From: Stutzerimonas stutzeri
GTDB taxonomy: Bacteria; Pseudomonadota; Gammaproteobacteria; Pseudomonadales; Pseudomonadaceae
Length of the DNA: 64,000 nucleotides
Reading direction: 5' to 3'
Assembly: GCF_018138085.1 (NCBI RefSeq)
Contig: NZ_CP073105.1
Location: forward strand, 310,001 to 374,000
The notes below the pieces were generated by a model. The model searched no databases and was not told where the DNA came from. It saw nothing but the letters and a program-made list of their open reading frames with translations. Position 1 is the first letter of the stretch, and every line of letters starts with the position of its first letter. This document shows positions 41,909-51,066 of this stretch, piece after piece. The translations under genes and the position numbers were made by a program.

Positions 41909-43423
41909 ATGCTCGAAAACTACGTCAAGAAGATCCTCACCTCGCGCGTCTATGACGTCGCCGTCGAAACCCCCTTGCAGCCCGCCCGCCAGCTTTCCGA
42001 GCGGCTGGGCAACCAGATTCTGCTCAAGCGCGAGGATCTGCAGCCGGTGTTTTCCTTCAAGATCCGCGGCGCCTACAACAAGCTGGCGCAGCTGTCTCCC
42101 GAGGAGCTGGCGCGTGGCGTGGTCACCGCCTCGGCGGGCAACCATGCTCAGGGCCTGGCGCTGGCGGCGCGGGAACTGGGTATCAAGGCGACCATCGTGA
42201 TGCCGCGTACCACGCCAGAGCTGAAGGTTCAGGGCGTCCGCGCCCGCGGCGGCAAGGTGGTGCTGCAGGGCGACGCCTTCCCTGAGGCGCTGGCCTATTC
42301 GCTGAAGCTGGTCGAGGAAAAGGGCTACGTCTATATCCATCCTTATGACGATGCGCACGTGATCGCCGGACAGGGCACGGTGGCCATGGAGATCCTGCGC
42401 CAGCACCAGGGTCGGCTCGATGCGGTGTTCGTGCCGGTGGGCGGCGGCGGGTTGATCGCGGGCGTGGCCGCGTACATCAAGTACCTGCGACCGGAGGTCA
42501 AGGTCATCGGCGTCGAGCCGGACGATTCCAACTGCCTGCAACAGGCCATGGCGGTGGGTGAGCGTGTGGTGTTGCCGCAGGTCGGGCTGTTCGCCGACGG
42601 CGTGGCGGTGGCGCAGATCGGCCAGCACACGTTCGACATCTGCCGGCACCATGTCGATGAGGTGATCACCGTCAGCACTGACGAGATCTGTGCGGCGATC
42701 AAGGACATCTACGACGACACCCGCTCGATCACCGAGCCGGCCGGCGCCCTGGCTGTGGCCGGGATCAAGCGCTACGTCGAGCGCGACGGCGTCCAGAATC
42801 AGGTGCTGGTCGGCATCGACTCGGGTGCCAACGTCAATTTCGATCGGCTGCGCCATGTGGCCGAACGCGCCGAGCTGGGCGAGAAGCGTGAGGCGATCAT
42901 CGCCGTGACCATCCCGGAAGAGCCGGGCAGCTTCAAGGCCTTCTGCGAGGCCATCGGCAAGCGCCAGATCACCGAGTTCAACTACCGCTACCACCAGGAC
43001 CGCGAGGCGCACATCTTCGTCGGCGTACAGACCCATCCAGAAAACGATCCGCGCGCGGCACTGGTCGAAGGGCTGCGGGCCAAGGGCTTCCCGGTGCTCG
43101 ACCTCACCGACAACGAGCTGGCCAAGCTGCACACCCGGCACATGGTCGGCGGGCATGCGTCCGGCGTCAGCGATGAGGTGGTCTATCGCTTCGAGTTTCC
43201 CGAGCGGCCCGGGGCGCTGTTCAACTTTCTCAACAACCTGGGCGGGCGCTGGAACATCTCGATGTTCCATTACCGCAACCACGGCGCCGCGGACGGGCGA
43301 GTGGTTGCCGGCCTACAAGTGCCAGCCGAGGAGCGCCACCTGCTGCCGGCGGCGCTGGACAAGATCGGCTATCGCTACTGGGACGAAACGGACAATCCCG
43401 CCTACCAACTGTTTCTCGGCTGA
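41909..43423 (+). CDS. ilvA: Threonine deaminase, biosynthetic
   Basis: The 504-residue PLP enzyme converts threonine to 2-oxobutyrate, the first step to isoleucine. K51 in [10 protein letters not shown] is the PLP lysine. SAGNHAQG and the phosphate-binding [11 protein letters not shown] loop follow, with [12 protein letters not shown] later. Two ACT-like regulatory domains occupy the last 170 or so residues ([15 protein letters not shown] and [16 protein letters not shown]), consistent with isoleucine feedback. It is divergent from rpiA and followed after 20 bases by a small membrane protein gene. Confidence 0.96.
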   Translation: MLENYVKKILTSRVYDVAVETPLQPARQLSERLGNQILLKREDLQPVFSFKIRGAYNKLAQLSPEELARGVVTASAGNHAQGLALAARELGIKATIVMPRTTPELKVQGVRARGGKVVLQGDAFPEALAYSLKLVEEKGYVYIHPYDDAHVIAGQGTVAMEILRQHQGRLDAVFVPVGGGGLIAGVAAYIKYLRPEVKVIGVEPDDSNCLQQAMAVGERVVLPQVGLFADGVAVAQIGQHTFDICRHHVDEVITVSTDEICAAIKDIYDDTRSITEPAGALAVAGIKRYVERDGVQNQVLVGIDSGANVNFDRLRHVAERAELGEKREAIIAVTIPEEPGSFKAFCEAIGKRQITEFNYRYHQDREAHIFVGVQTHPENDPRAALVEGLRAKGFPVLDLTDNELAKLHTRHMVGGHASGVSDEVVYRFEFPERPGALFNFLNNLGGRWNISMFHYRNHGAADGRVVAGLQVPAEERHLLPAALDKIGYRYWDETDNPAYQLFLG

Positions 43424-43443
43424 ATGCCGTACCGCGAGGATCG

Positions 43444-43884
43444 ATGGAACACTATCAGCTGCTGAACATCACCCACGCCGCCCTGGCGATTCTGCTGACC
43501 CTGGGGCTGATCGCGCACATCGCCATGCTGTGGAAGGCCTGGCGCAAGGCCGACCCGGCGGTGGTGCAGCGGAAGCTGCGGCGTACCCGGCTGATGTCGC
43601 TGCCGCTGCTCGCCGTGCTGGGATTGCTGTTGCCGGCCACCGGCGGCTGGCTGGCGCATCTGGCCGGCTTGCCGCTCGGCCAGCTGTGGCTGCTGGCCAG
43701 CTCGATCCTGTTTCTGGTGCTGGTGCCGCTCACGCTGCTGCTCGGCGGCCGGCTACGCGCCTGGCAGGCGCTGGGTGACGCCCCGGCGCCGGTTGCCCTC
43801 CCACGTCTGGCGCTGGTTTATGCCGGGCTGATCCTACTGATCTTGGTGGCGATCATGGGGCTGATGGGCGCCAAGCCGGTCTGA
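43444..43884 (+). CDS. DUF2269-like small integral membrane protein
   Basis: The 146-residue protein has four hydrophobic helices (about 8-29, 50-72, 77-99 and 122-143) with a basic cytoplasmic loop between the first two (KAWRKADPAVVQRKLRRTR). This resembles the DUF2269 group. No catalytic residues are seen and the function is unknown. It follows ilvA by 20 bases and may share its transcript. Confidence 0.7.
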   Translation: MEHYQLLNITHAALAILLTLGLIAHIAMLWKAWRKADPAVVQRKLRRTRLMSLPLLAVLGLLLPATGGWLAHLAGLPLGQLWLLASSILFLVLVPLTLLLGGRLRAWQALGDAPAPVALPRLALVYAGLILLILVAIMGLMGAKPV

Positions 43885-43937
43885 TTCGCACGCTGTTTAT
43901 CGGTGTCAGCGGCTTTATCGGCAGGCAAAGCCCCGCT

Positions 43938-43979
43938 GCTTCAAGCTTCCTGCCGCCTGCCGCCTGCCGCCTGCCGCCT
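43938..43979. repeat. Heptanucleotide tandem array
   Basis: Six consecutive seven-base units read GCTTCAA, GCTTCCT, then GCCGCCT four times. The last base is also the first base of the HAD gene stop codon on the minus strand. Four perfect copies make it prone to length change. Confidence 0.85.
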
Positions 43980-44632
43980 CAGCGCAGCGATAGGATCGCC
44001 CAGCCGCGCTGTTCGGCGATGGCGCGCAGGGTCGGGTCCGGATCGACTGCCACCGGATGGCTGACACGCTCGAGCAGCGGCAGATCGTTGCGTGAGTCGC
44101 TGTAGAAGTAGGCGTCGTCCAGGCTCTGGTCGTTTTCCTGCAGCCAGCGCTCGATCCGCGTGACCTTGCCTTCCTGAAAACAGGGCACATCGGTCAGCCG
44201 CCCGGTGTAGCGGCCGTCCTGCATCTCGCATTCGGTGGCCAGCAGGGTATCGACGCCCAGCCGCTTGGCGATCGGTCCGGTGATGAAGCGATTGGTGGCG
44301 GTGATGATCACCACCCGGTCGCCCGCTTCATGGTGCTGGCGCACCAACGCCTCGCCCTTCGCCAGAACGATAGGCTCGATATGGTCGCGCATGAACTCGG
44401 CGTGCCATTGCTGTAGCTGGCTCATGTCGCTGCGGCCAAGCAGCTCCTGGCAGAAGTTCTGGTACTGCAACACGTCCAGTTCGCCCGCCAGGTAATCCTG
44501 ATAGAAGGCATCGTTGCGGGCGCGATAGGCGTCGGCATCGACCAGCCCGCGCTGGCAAAGGAATTCGCCCCAGGCATGGTCGCTGTCGCCGGCCAATAGG
44601 GTGTTATCGAGATCGAATAGAGCCAGGCGCAC
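43979..44632 (-). CDS. HAD-IB family hydrolase
   Basis: The 217-residue enzyme has HAD motif [12 protein letters not shown] (Asp7 and Asp9), motif [10 protein letters not shown], and motif [13 protein letters not shown] with the helical cap expected of phosphoserine-phosphatase-like subfamily IB. The substrate is unknown; a phosphomonoester is likely. It starts with GTG at 44632 behind AGGAA; the homologue next to rppH in P. aeruginosa begins [11 protein letters not shown], supporting this. It is divergent from rppH. Its stop codon touches a heptad repeat array. Confidence 0.9.
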   Translation of the reverse strand: MRLALFDLDNTLLAGDSDHAWGEFLCQRGLVDADAYRARNDAFYQDYLAGELDVLQYQNFCQELLGRSDMSQLQQWHAEFMRDHIEPIVLAKGEALVRQHHEAGDRVVIITATNRFITGPIAKRLGVDTLLATECEMQDGRYTGRLTDVPCFQEGKVTRIERWLQENDQSLDDAYFYSDSRNDLPLLERVSHPVAVDPDPTLRAIAEQRGWAILSLR

Positions 44633-44811
44633 GCTGCGTTCCTCGGGCGATGAAAGGAGGGCGAAGCATAGCGGGATTGCCCGCTGCCTGGCACCCTCGC
44701 GCCGTATGGCAACGGGTTGGGCCGGGTTGATCAATGGCCGTTCAGCGTGCTTTCTGCTTTTCGTCTTTTTGTGGAACAATGCCGCGACATGCGTTTGCGA
44801 GGTTGTATGCC

Positions 44812-45291
44812 GTGATCGACTCCGATGGTTTTCGCCCCAATGTCGGCATCATCCTGACCAATGACGCCGGCCAGGTGCTCTGGGCCCGGCGGATCAACCA
44901 GGATGCCTGGCAGTTTCCGCAAGGCGGAATCAATCCACGTGAAACGCCCGAAGAGGCGCTTTACCGCGAGCTCAATGAAGAAGTGGGCCTTGAGCAGCAG
45001 GATGTGAAAATCCTCGCCTGCACTCGCGGCTGGTTGCGCTATCGTCTGCCGCAGCGCCTGGTGCGAACTCATAGTCAGCCGCTGTGCATCGGGCAGAAGC
45101 AGAAGTGGTTCCTGCTGCGCCTGACCGGCGCCGAGGACCGGGTGCGCATGGATCTGACCGGCAAGCCCGAGTTCGACGGCTGGCGCTGGGTCAGCTACTG
45201 GTACCCGCTGGGGCAGGTCGTCACCTTCAAGCGCGAGGTTTATCGTCGCGCCTTAAAAGAACTCGCCCCGCGCCTGTTGGCGCGGGACTGA
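44812..45291 (+). CDS. rppH: RNA pyrophosphohydrolase
   Basis: The 159-residue Nudix enzyme removes pyrophosphate from the 5' end of mRNA and so starts decay. The Nudix box reads G38-x5-E44-x7-REL-x-EEVGL. The N-terminal [16 protein letters not shown] and C-terminal [16 protein letters not shown] match Pseudomonas RppH. The start is GTG at 44812, with GAGG nine bases upstream; upstream in-frame codons are not conserved in the family. ptsP follows 19 bases later, as in other pseudomonads. Confidence 0.95.
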   Translation: MIDSDGFRPNVGIILTNDAGQVLWARRINQDAWQFPQGGINPRETPEEALYRELNEEVGLEQQDVKILACTRGWLRYRLPQRLVRTHSQPLCIGQKQKWFLLRLTGAEDRVRMDLTGKPEFDGWRWVSYWYPLGQVVTFKREVYRRALKELAPRLLARD

Positions 45292-45310
45292 CGGGAGAAA
45301 GCCCCTGAGC

Positions 45311-47584
45311 ATGCTCGGCACGCTGCGCAAGATTGTCCAGGAAGTCAACGCTGCCAAGGACCTCAAGGCGGCCTTGGGCATCATTGTGCTGAGAGTTCGG
45401 GAGGCCATGGCCAGCCATGTCTGCTCGGTCTACCTGCTCGATCCGGAGTCTGGTCGCTTCGTCCTGATGGCCACCGAAGGTCTGAACAAGAAGGCCATCG
45501 GCAAAGTCAGCATGGCGCCCAACGAGGGCCTGGTCGGCCTGGTCGGTACACGCGAAGAACCACTCAATCTCGAGCACGCTTCCGAACACCCGCGCTATCG
45601 CTACTTCGCTGAAACCGGCGAAGAGCGTTTCGCGTCCTTCCTCGGCGCGCCGATCATCCACCATCGGCGGGTGATGGGCGTTCTGGTCATCCAGCAGAGG
45701 GAACAGCGCCTGTTCGACGAGGGCGAAGAAGCCTTCCTCGTGACCATGAGCGCGCAGCTCGCCGGGGTCATCGCCCACGCCGAGGCTACGGGTTCGATCC
45801 GCGGGTTGGGCCGGCAGGGCAAGGGCATTCAGGAAACCCGTTTCATCGGCATTCCCGGTGCGCCCGGTGCGGCGGTGGGTACGGCGGTGGTGGTGCTGCC
45901 GCCGGCGGACCTTGATGTCGTGCCGGACAAGACGATCAACGACATTCCCGCCGAACTCGAGCTTTTCGAGTCCGCGCTCGAGGCTGTCCGCGCCGACATG
46001 CGTGCATTGTCGGAGAAGCTGGCCACGCAGATGCGCAAGGAAGAGCGCGCGCTGTTCGACGTCTACCTGATGATGCTCGACGACTCCGCCCTCGGTGGCG
46101 AGGTCACCAAGGTTATCCGCACCGGCCAGTGGGCGCAGGGCGCGTTGCGCCAGGTCGTCAGCGACCACGTCGGGCGCTTCGAGATGATGGACGACGCCTA
46201 CCTGCGCGAGCGCGCCTCGGACGTCAAGGACATCGGCCGGCGCCTGCTCGGCTATCTGCAACAAGCCCGCCAGCAGACCCTGACTTATCCGGACAACACC
46301 ATCCTGGTCAGCGAGGAGCTGTCGCCGTCGATGCTCGGCGAAGTGCCGGAAGGCAAACTGGCGGGCATGGTTTCGGTACTCGGCTCGAGTAACTCGCACG
46401 TGGCGATCCTCGCCCGCGCCATGGGCATTCCCACGGTAATGGGGGCGGTGGACCTGCCGTATTCGAAAGTCGACGGCATCGAGCTGATCATCGACGGCAC
46501 CCGCGGAGAGATCATCACCAATCCGGCCAAGGTGCTGCGCGAGCAATACCTGGTCCTGGCCGAGCAGGAGCGTCAGCTCTCCGCAGGCCTGGACATCCTC
46601 CGTGAGTTGCCCTGCGAAACCACCGACGGCGTGCGCATACCGCTGTGGGTCAATACCGGGCTGCTCGCCGATGTGGTGCGCGCCCAGGAGCGTGGCGCCG
46701 AAGGGGTGGGCCTGTACCGCACCGAAGTGCCCTTCATGATCAAGGAGCGCTTCCCCAGCGAGAAGGAGCAGATGGCGATCTATCGCGAACAGCTGCAGGC
46801 CTTCCATCCGCTGCCGGTGACCATGCGCAGCCTGGATATCGGTGGCGACAAGAGCCTGCCGTATTTCCCGATCAAGGAAGAGAATCCCTTCCTCGGCTGG
46901 CGCGGTATCCGCGTGACCCTAGACCACCCGGAGATCTTCCTGCTGCAAACCCGCGCCATGCTCAAGGCCAGCGCAGGACTGAACAACCTGCGCATCCTGC
47001 TGCCGATGATTTCCGGCACCCGTGAGCTGGAAGAGGCGCTGCACCTGATTCACCGCGCCTGGGGCGAGGTGCGCGACGAGGGCACCGACGTCGAAATGCC
47101 GCCGGTGGGGGTGATGATCGAAGTCCCGGCAGCGGTCTACCTGACCCGCGAGCTGGCACGCCAGGTCGACTTCATCTCGGTCGGCTCCAACGACCTGACC
47201 CAGTATTTGCTGGCGGTCGATCGCAACAACCCGCGGGTCGCCGATCTCTACGACTACCTGCATCCGGCGGTACTCGAGGCCCTGCAACGCATCGTTCGCG
47301 AGGCACATGACGAGGGCAAACCGGTGAGCATCTGCGGCGAAATGGCCGGCGACCCGGGGGCGGCGATCCTGCTGCTGGCCATGGGCTTCGACAGCCTGTC
47401 GATGAACGCCACCAACCTGCCGAAAGTGAAGTGGATGCTGCGCCAGATCAGCGCGGCGATGGCCAGCGAGTTGCTGACCAAGGTGATGGTCATGGACAGC
47501 CCGCAGGTGATTCACGCCACCGTACAGCTGACGCTGCGCAACCTCGGCCTGGACCGCATGGTCAATCCGTCGGCGGCGCTCTAA
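45311..47584 (+). CDS. ptsP: PEP-protein phosphotransferase EI-Ntr
   Basis: The 757-residue protein is enzyme I of the nitrogen phosphotransferase system. It has an N-terminal GAF domain (about 1-160), a PTS enzyme I N-terminal domain, the phosphohistidine H363 in LGSSNSHVAILARAMGIP, and the PEP-binding barrel (GVGLYRTEVPFMI, RSLDIGGDKSLPYF, SVGSNDLTQYLLAVDRNN, CGEMAGDP). It phosphorylates NPr, which passes phosphate to IIA-Ntr; the GAF domain senses nitrogen status in related proteins. It is coupled to rppH and converges with the NRDE gene with a four-base overlap of stops. Confidence 0.97.
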   Translation: MLGTLRKIVQEVNAAKDLKAALGIIVLRVREAMASHVCSVYLLDPESGRFVLMATEGLNKKAIGKVSMAPNEGLVGLVGTREEPLNLEHASEHPRYRYFAETGEERFASFLGAPIIHHRRVMGVLVIQQREQRLFDEGEEAFLVTMSAQLAGVIAHAEATGSIRGLGRQGKGIQETRFIGIPGAPGAAVGTAVVVLPPADLDVVPDKTINDIPAELELFESALEAVRADMRALSEKLATQMRKEERALFDVYLMMLDDSALGGEVTKVIRTGQWAQGALRQVVSDHVGRFEMMDDAYLRERASDVKDIGRRLLGYLQQARQQTLTYPDNTILVSEELSPSMLGEVPEGKLAGMVSVLGSSNSHVAILARAMGIPTVMGAVDLPYSKVDGIELIIDGTRGEIITNPAKVLREQYLVLAEQERQLSAGLDILRELPCETTDGVRIPLWVNTGLLADVVRAQERGAEGVGLYRTEVPFMIKERFPSEKEQMAIYREQLQAFHPLPVTMRSLDIGGDKSLPYFPIKEENPFLGWRGIRVTLDHPEIFLLQTRAMLKASAGLNNLRILLPMISGTRELEEALHLIHRAWGEVRDEGTDVEMPPVGVMIEVPAAVYLTRELARQVDFISVGSNDLTQYLLAVDRNNPRVADLYDYLHPAVLEALQRIVREAHDEGKPVSICGEMAGDPGAAILLLAMGFDSLSMNATNLPKVKWMLRQISAAMASELLTKVMVMDSPQVIHATVQLTLRNLGLDRMVNPSAAL

Positions 47585-48363
47585 GGCGCGTTCATCTGGC
47601 CGCACGGCGGCAGATCGATCCGGCTGTCGCCCAGCGGGCCGGTTGGCCCGAAGCGGCGTTCGGTGATCTGCGTCGCACCATTGGCATGGCGGATCAGGAC
47701 GGTGCTGGCGCGGGTACCGTAGTCGGTGCCGGCGATGAATACGCTGGACAATCGCTTTTCCCATTCATACGGCACGCCAGTGCAGGGCAGCTCTTCATCA
47801 GCGGCCAGTTGCGGATCGCTTAACAAGCGCAACAGCAACTCGGCCTGCGACTCCTCGATCTGCTCCTCGATACAGTCCCGTAGTGCCTGGCGAGCGCGCA
47901 AGAGCTTCGGCCATGGCGTGTCCAGCGCTGCGTTGGAAACGCCGTAGATCCCTGCAGGCAGCTGTTCCGGCGTGCCCCGCTGTGAATTGAGATACCACAG
48001 GTGATGCTCGTCTCCGACCAGCAGGTTGAAACCCGAGTAGTGCTCGAGGTGGCCCGACAATTCGGTCAGGTACGCCTGGGGCGATAACTCCCCGCGCAAA
48101 TAGCGCTCCGGCAGTTCACCCCGGGAACGCGTTCCGAGCGGGGCGCCTGGTGCACGAATGTTGGTCAGCGCGGCGAAACGGCCGCCAGCGCCGATCCCGA
48201 GCCAGGTGCCGCCGGCCTGCAGGTCGCGCCCGGCAATGACGGTGGGCGCCGCTTCCCAAGCGGCCAACGGCAGGCTGGGCCGTGCGTGGAATTCGTCACG
48301 GTTGGCGGCGACGATCAGCGGCAACGCATGCCCGGGGCGCCAGGCGAAGACGATCAGACACAT
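47581..48363 (-). CDS. NRDE / TANGO2-like protein
   Basis: The 260-residue protein starts MCLIVFAWRP and has the name-giving NRDE at VAANRDEFHARP. LQAGGTWLGIGAGGRFAALTNIR, GELPERYLRG and GFNLLVGDEHHLWYL follow, with a late FIAGTDYGTRASTVL. This is the TANGO2 family, an Ntn-hydrolase-like fold with Cys2 as possible nucleophile and proposed links to haem handling or metabolite repair. The TAG stop overlaps the ptsP stop by sharing 47582-47583. It is alone on its strand. Confidence 0.9.
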   Translation of the reverse strand: MCLIVFAWRPGHALPLIVAANRDEFHARPSLPLAAWEAAPTVIAGRDLQAGGTWLGIGAGGRFAALTNIRAPGAPLGTRSRGELPERYLRGELSPQAYLTELSGHLEHYSGFNLLVGDEHHLWYLNSQRGTPEQLPAGIYGVSNAALDTPWPKLLRARQALRDCIEEQIEESQAELLLRLLSDPQLAADEELPCTGVPYEWEKRLSSVFIAGTDYGTRASTVLIRHANGATQITERRFGPTGPLGDSRIDLPPCGQMNAP

Positions 48364-48381
48364 AGGAAAGCCGAAGAAGAC

Positions 48382-48489
48382 GCTGGAAGCTGGAGGCTAG
48401 ACGAAAAGCCGGCCGGCATTCCAGTCCATTGATGCCGGAGCGGCTCGAAACGCTTTCTGCCAAGCCTCCGGCTTCAGCCTTCAGCCCGC
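48382..48489. repeat. Inverted pair of degenerate heptad arrays
   Basis: Units GCTGGAA-GCTGGAG-GCTAGAC (48382-48402) face units AAGCCTC-CGGCTTC-AGCCTTC-AGCCCGC (48462-48489). The second array is roughly the reverse complement of the first, so the transcript could fold into a long imperfect stem with a loop of about 60 bases. It occupies most of the 166-base gap between the NRDE and TauE genes. Confidence 0.6.
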
Positions 48490-48529
48490 TTTTCCGCTAC
48501 CATGCGGCTTTGCTTTTCAGGGTGTCCCG

Positions 48530-49312
48530 ATGGAGTTCGTGCTTTACCTGCTGCTGGGCGGCTGTGCTGGTGTGCTGGCGGGATTGTTCGGAGTCGGCGG
48601 CGGGATGATCATCGTCCCGGTGTTGGTCTTCAGTTTTACCCTGCAAGGGTTCGATCCGTTGGTGCTGACCCATATGGCGGTCGGCACCTCGCTGGCGACG
48701 ATCATGTTCACCTCGTTGAATTCGATCCGGACACATCACCTCAAGGGCGCTGTGCTGTGGCCGGTGGTGCTGTGGATGACCATCGGCATCCTGCTCGGCG
48801 CGGCGCTGGGCAGCGTGACCGCCGCGGCCATCCAGGGGCCGATGCTGCAGAAGATCATCGGCGTGTTCGCCATCGCCATGGCGATCCAGATGGCCTTCTC
48901 GCTGCAGCCCAAGGCCAGCCGCGGCGTACCCGGCAAACCGGGCCTGACGCTGGCGGGCGTGGTGGTCGGCTGGGCTTCGGCGATCTTCGGCATCGGCGGC
49001 GGATCACTCACGGTGCCCTTTCTCAGTTGGCGCAGCGTACCCATTCAACGGGCGGTCGCGACCTCGGCCGCCTGTGGGTTGCCCATCGCCATCGTCGGCG
49101 CATTGAGTTTCGCCGTGGTCGGCTGGCAGGATGCGCACCTGCCTGAGTGGAGCCTGGGTTTCGTTTATCTGCCGGCAGTGCTGGGCATCGCCATCACCAG
49201 CGTATTTTTCGCGCGTGTCGGCGCCAACTTGGCGCATCGGCTGCCGGCGCTGGTGTTGCGGCGGCTGTTCGCATTGCTGCTGCTGGCCGTTGGTATCAAT
49301 TTCTTGATCTGA
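48530..49312 (+). CDS. TauE/SafE sulfite/organosulfonate exporter family protein
   Basis: The 260-residue membrane protein has eight hydrophobic segments and the duplicated TauE/SafE motif: [19 protein letters not shown] in the first half and [21 protein letters not shown] in the second. [17 protein letters not shown] lies between. The family exports sulfite, sulfoacetate or related anions, but many members are untested. It begins a plus-strand run with lgt after 10 bases and thyA. Confidence 0.92.
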   Translation: MEFVLYLLLGGCAGVLAGLFGVGGGMIIVPVLVFSFTLQGFDPLVLTHMAVGTSLATIMFTSLNSIRTHHLKGAVLWPVVLWMTIGILLGAALGSVTAAAIQGPMLQKIIGVFAIAMAIQMAFSLQPKASRGVPGKPGLTLAGVVVGWASAIFGIGGGSLTVPFLSWRSVPIQRAVATSAACGLPIAIVGALSFAVVGWQDAHLPEWSLGFVYLPAVLGIAITSVFFARVGANLAHRLPALVLRRLFALLLLAVGINFLI

Positions 49313-49322
49313 GGAAAACCGG

Positions 49323-50123
49323 ATGCTGCCTTATCCGCAGATAGACCCTGTGGCCGTTTCGCTAGGCCCGCTGCAAATTCATTGGTACGGGCTGATGTAT
49401 CTCATCGGCATCGGTGGGGCCTGGCTGTTGGCGTCCCGCCGGCTGCACCGCTTCGACCCCAGCTGGGACAAGGACAAACTCTCCGACCTGGTGTTCTGGG
49501 TCGCCATGGGCGTGATTGTCGGGGGCCGGCTCGGCTACGTGCTGTTCTACGATCTGCCGTCCTACCTCAACGATCCGACACTGATCTTCCAGGTCTGGAA
49601 GGGTGGCATGTCGTTCCATGGCGGCCTGATCGGCGTGCTGCTGTGCACCTGGATTTTCGCCCGGCGCAACGGCAAGAAATTCTTCGAGCTGATGGACTTC
49701 ATCGCACCCTTCGTGCCCATCGGGCTGGGTGCCGGGCGCATCGGCAATTTCATCAATGCTGAACTCTGGGGCAAGGCGAGCGATGTGCCCTGGGCGATGG
49801 TGTTTCCGACCGATCCGCAGCAATTGGCGCGGCACCCCTCGCAGCTCTATCAGTTCGCCCTGGAAGGTGTGGCGTTGTTCGTCATCCTCTGGATTTACTC
49901 CAGCAAGCCGCGCCCGACCATGGCGGTGTCCGGTCTGTTCGCCGTGTGCTACGGGATTTTCCGCTTCATCGTCGAATTCGTGCGAGTGCCCGACGCTCAA
50001 CTCGGCTACCTGGCGTTTGGCTGGTTGACCATGGGGCAGTTGCTCTGCGTGCCCATGGTGCTGATCGGCCTCGGCATGATCGTCTGGGGCTACCGCCACG
50101 AGCCGGCCAAGGCCCCGGCCTGA
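49323..50123 (+). CDS. lgt: Prolipoprotein diacylglyceryl transferase
   Basis: The 266-residue inner-membrane enzyme attaches diacylglycerol from phosphatidylglycerol to the lipobox Cys of prolipoproteins. It has seven helices, the catalytic [12 protein letters not shown] (His and neighbouring residues), and the signature [18 protein letters not shown] with essential Arg and Asn. GAGG precedes the ATG. It lies between the TauE-family gene and thyA, the usual order in Pseudomonas. Confidence 0.97.
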   Translation: MLPYPQIDPVAVSLGPLQIHWYGLMYLIGIGGAWLLASRRLHRFDPSWDKDKLSDLVFWVAMGVIVGGRLGYVLFYDLPSYLNDPTLIFQVWKGGMSFHGGLIGVLLCTWIFARRNGKKFFELMDFIAPFVPIGLGAGRIGNFINAELWGKASDVPWAMVFPTDPQQLARHPSQLYQFALEGVALFVILWIYSSKPRPTMAVSGLFAVCYGIFRFIVEFVRVPDAQLGYLAFGWLTMGQLLCVPMVLIGLGMIVWGYRHEPAKAPA

Positions 50124-50229
50124 TCGCAACCGTCCGGCTGGTCGCCAAGTGCGCGACAAGCCGGACGCCGCCTTTTACTATGTCCTGCCTCCTTGTCACC
50201 GCGCCTCGGCGCCCGCTTCGAGCCCATCG

Positions 50230-51024
50230 ATGAAACAGTATCTCGACCTGATGCGCCATGTGCGCGAGAACGGCACCTTCAAGAGCGACCGCACCGGTAC
50301 CGGCACCTACAGCGTCTTTGGCTACCAGATGCGCTTCGACCTGGCCGACGGCTTTCCGCTGGTGACCACCAAGAAGTGCCACCTCAAATCCATCATTCAC
50401 GAGCTGCTGTGGTTCCTTCAGGGTGATACCAATATCAAATACCTGCAGGAAAACGGCGTGCGGATCTGGGACGAGTGGGCCGACGAGAACGGCGAGCTCG
50501 GCCCGGTCTACGGCTACCAATGGCGCAACTGGCCGGCCCCCAACGGCGAGTCGGTGGACCAGATCGCCAAGCTGGTGGAGATGATCAAGACCAAGCCGGA
50601 CTCGCGCCGGCTGATCGTCTCGGCCTGGAATCCGGCGCTGGTCGACCAGATGGCGTTGCCGCCGTGCCATGCGCTGTTTCAGTTCTACGTCGCCGAGGGC
50701 AAGCTCAGTTGCCAGTTGTACCAGCGCTCTGCGGACATCTTCCTCGGCGTGCCCTTCAACATCGCCAGCTATGCGCTGCTGACCCTGATGGTCGCGCAGG
50801 TCTGCAATCTGCAACCGGGTGACTTCATCTGGAGCGGCGGCGACTGCCACCTGTACGCCAACCACCTGGAGCAGGCCGATCTCCAACTGACCCGCGAACC
50901 GCTGCCGTTGCCGACGATGAAGCTCAACCCGGCGGTGGAGGACCTGTTCGCCTTCCGCTTCGAGGACTTCGAGCTGGTGGGGTACGAAGCGCACCCGCAC
51001 ATCAAAGCGCCTGTCGCCGTGTGA
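50230..51024 (+). CDS. thyA: Thymidylate synthase
   Basis: The 264-residue enzyme makes dTMP from dUMP and methylene-tetrahydrofolate. C146 in [13 protein letters not shown] is the nucleophile. R21 in [29 protein letters not shown] and [11 protein letters not shown] bind phosphate and nucleotide. Length and numbering equal E. coli ThyA. The start at 50230 ([11 protein letters not shown]) is chosen; the frame is open for 27 codons upstream without family resemblance. It follows lgt by 106 bases. Confidence 0.97.
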   Translation: MKQYLDLMRHVRENGTFKSDRTGTGTYSVFGYQMRFDLADGFPLVTTKKCHLKSIIHELLWFLQGDTNIKYLQENGVRIWDEWADENGELGPVYGYQWRNWPAPNGESVDQIAKLVEMIKTKPDSRRLIVSAWNPALVDQMALPPCHALFQFYVAEGKLSCQLYQRSADIFLGVPFNIASYALLTLMVAQVCNLQPGDFIWSGGDCHLYANHLEQADLQLTREPLPLPTMKLNPAVEDLFAFRFEDFELVGYEAHPHIKAPVAV

Positions 51025-51066
51025 TCCGCCGGTGCCGCCCGGTTGGTAGCGGCGCCGAAGTGCTCA

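Noticed and set aside
41735-43282. 515-codon open frame opposite ilvA.
   Set aside because: It has no recognisable domain and mirrors the codon pattern of ilvA, whose PLP and ACT motifs are complete.
43951-43979. Repeat array considered as a possible CRISPR remnant or phase-variation switch.
   Set aside because: Units are only seven bases with no spacers, and the array lies after the stop codon, so changes in copy number would not shift a reading frame.
45227-46807. 526-codon open frame opposite ptsP.
   Set aside because: Antisense shadow of a well-conserved enzyme I gene.
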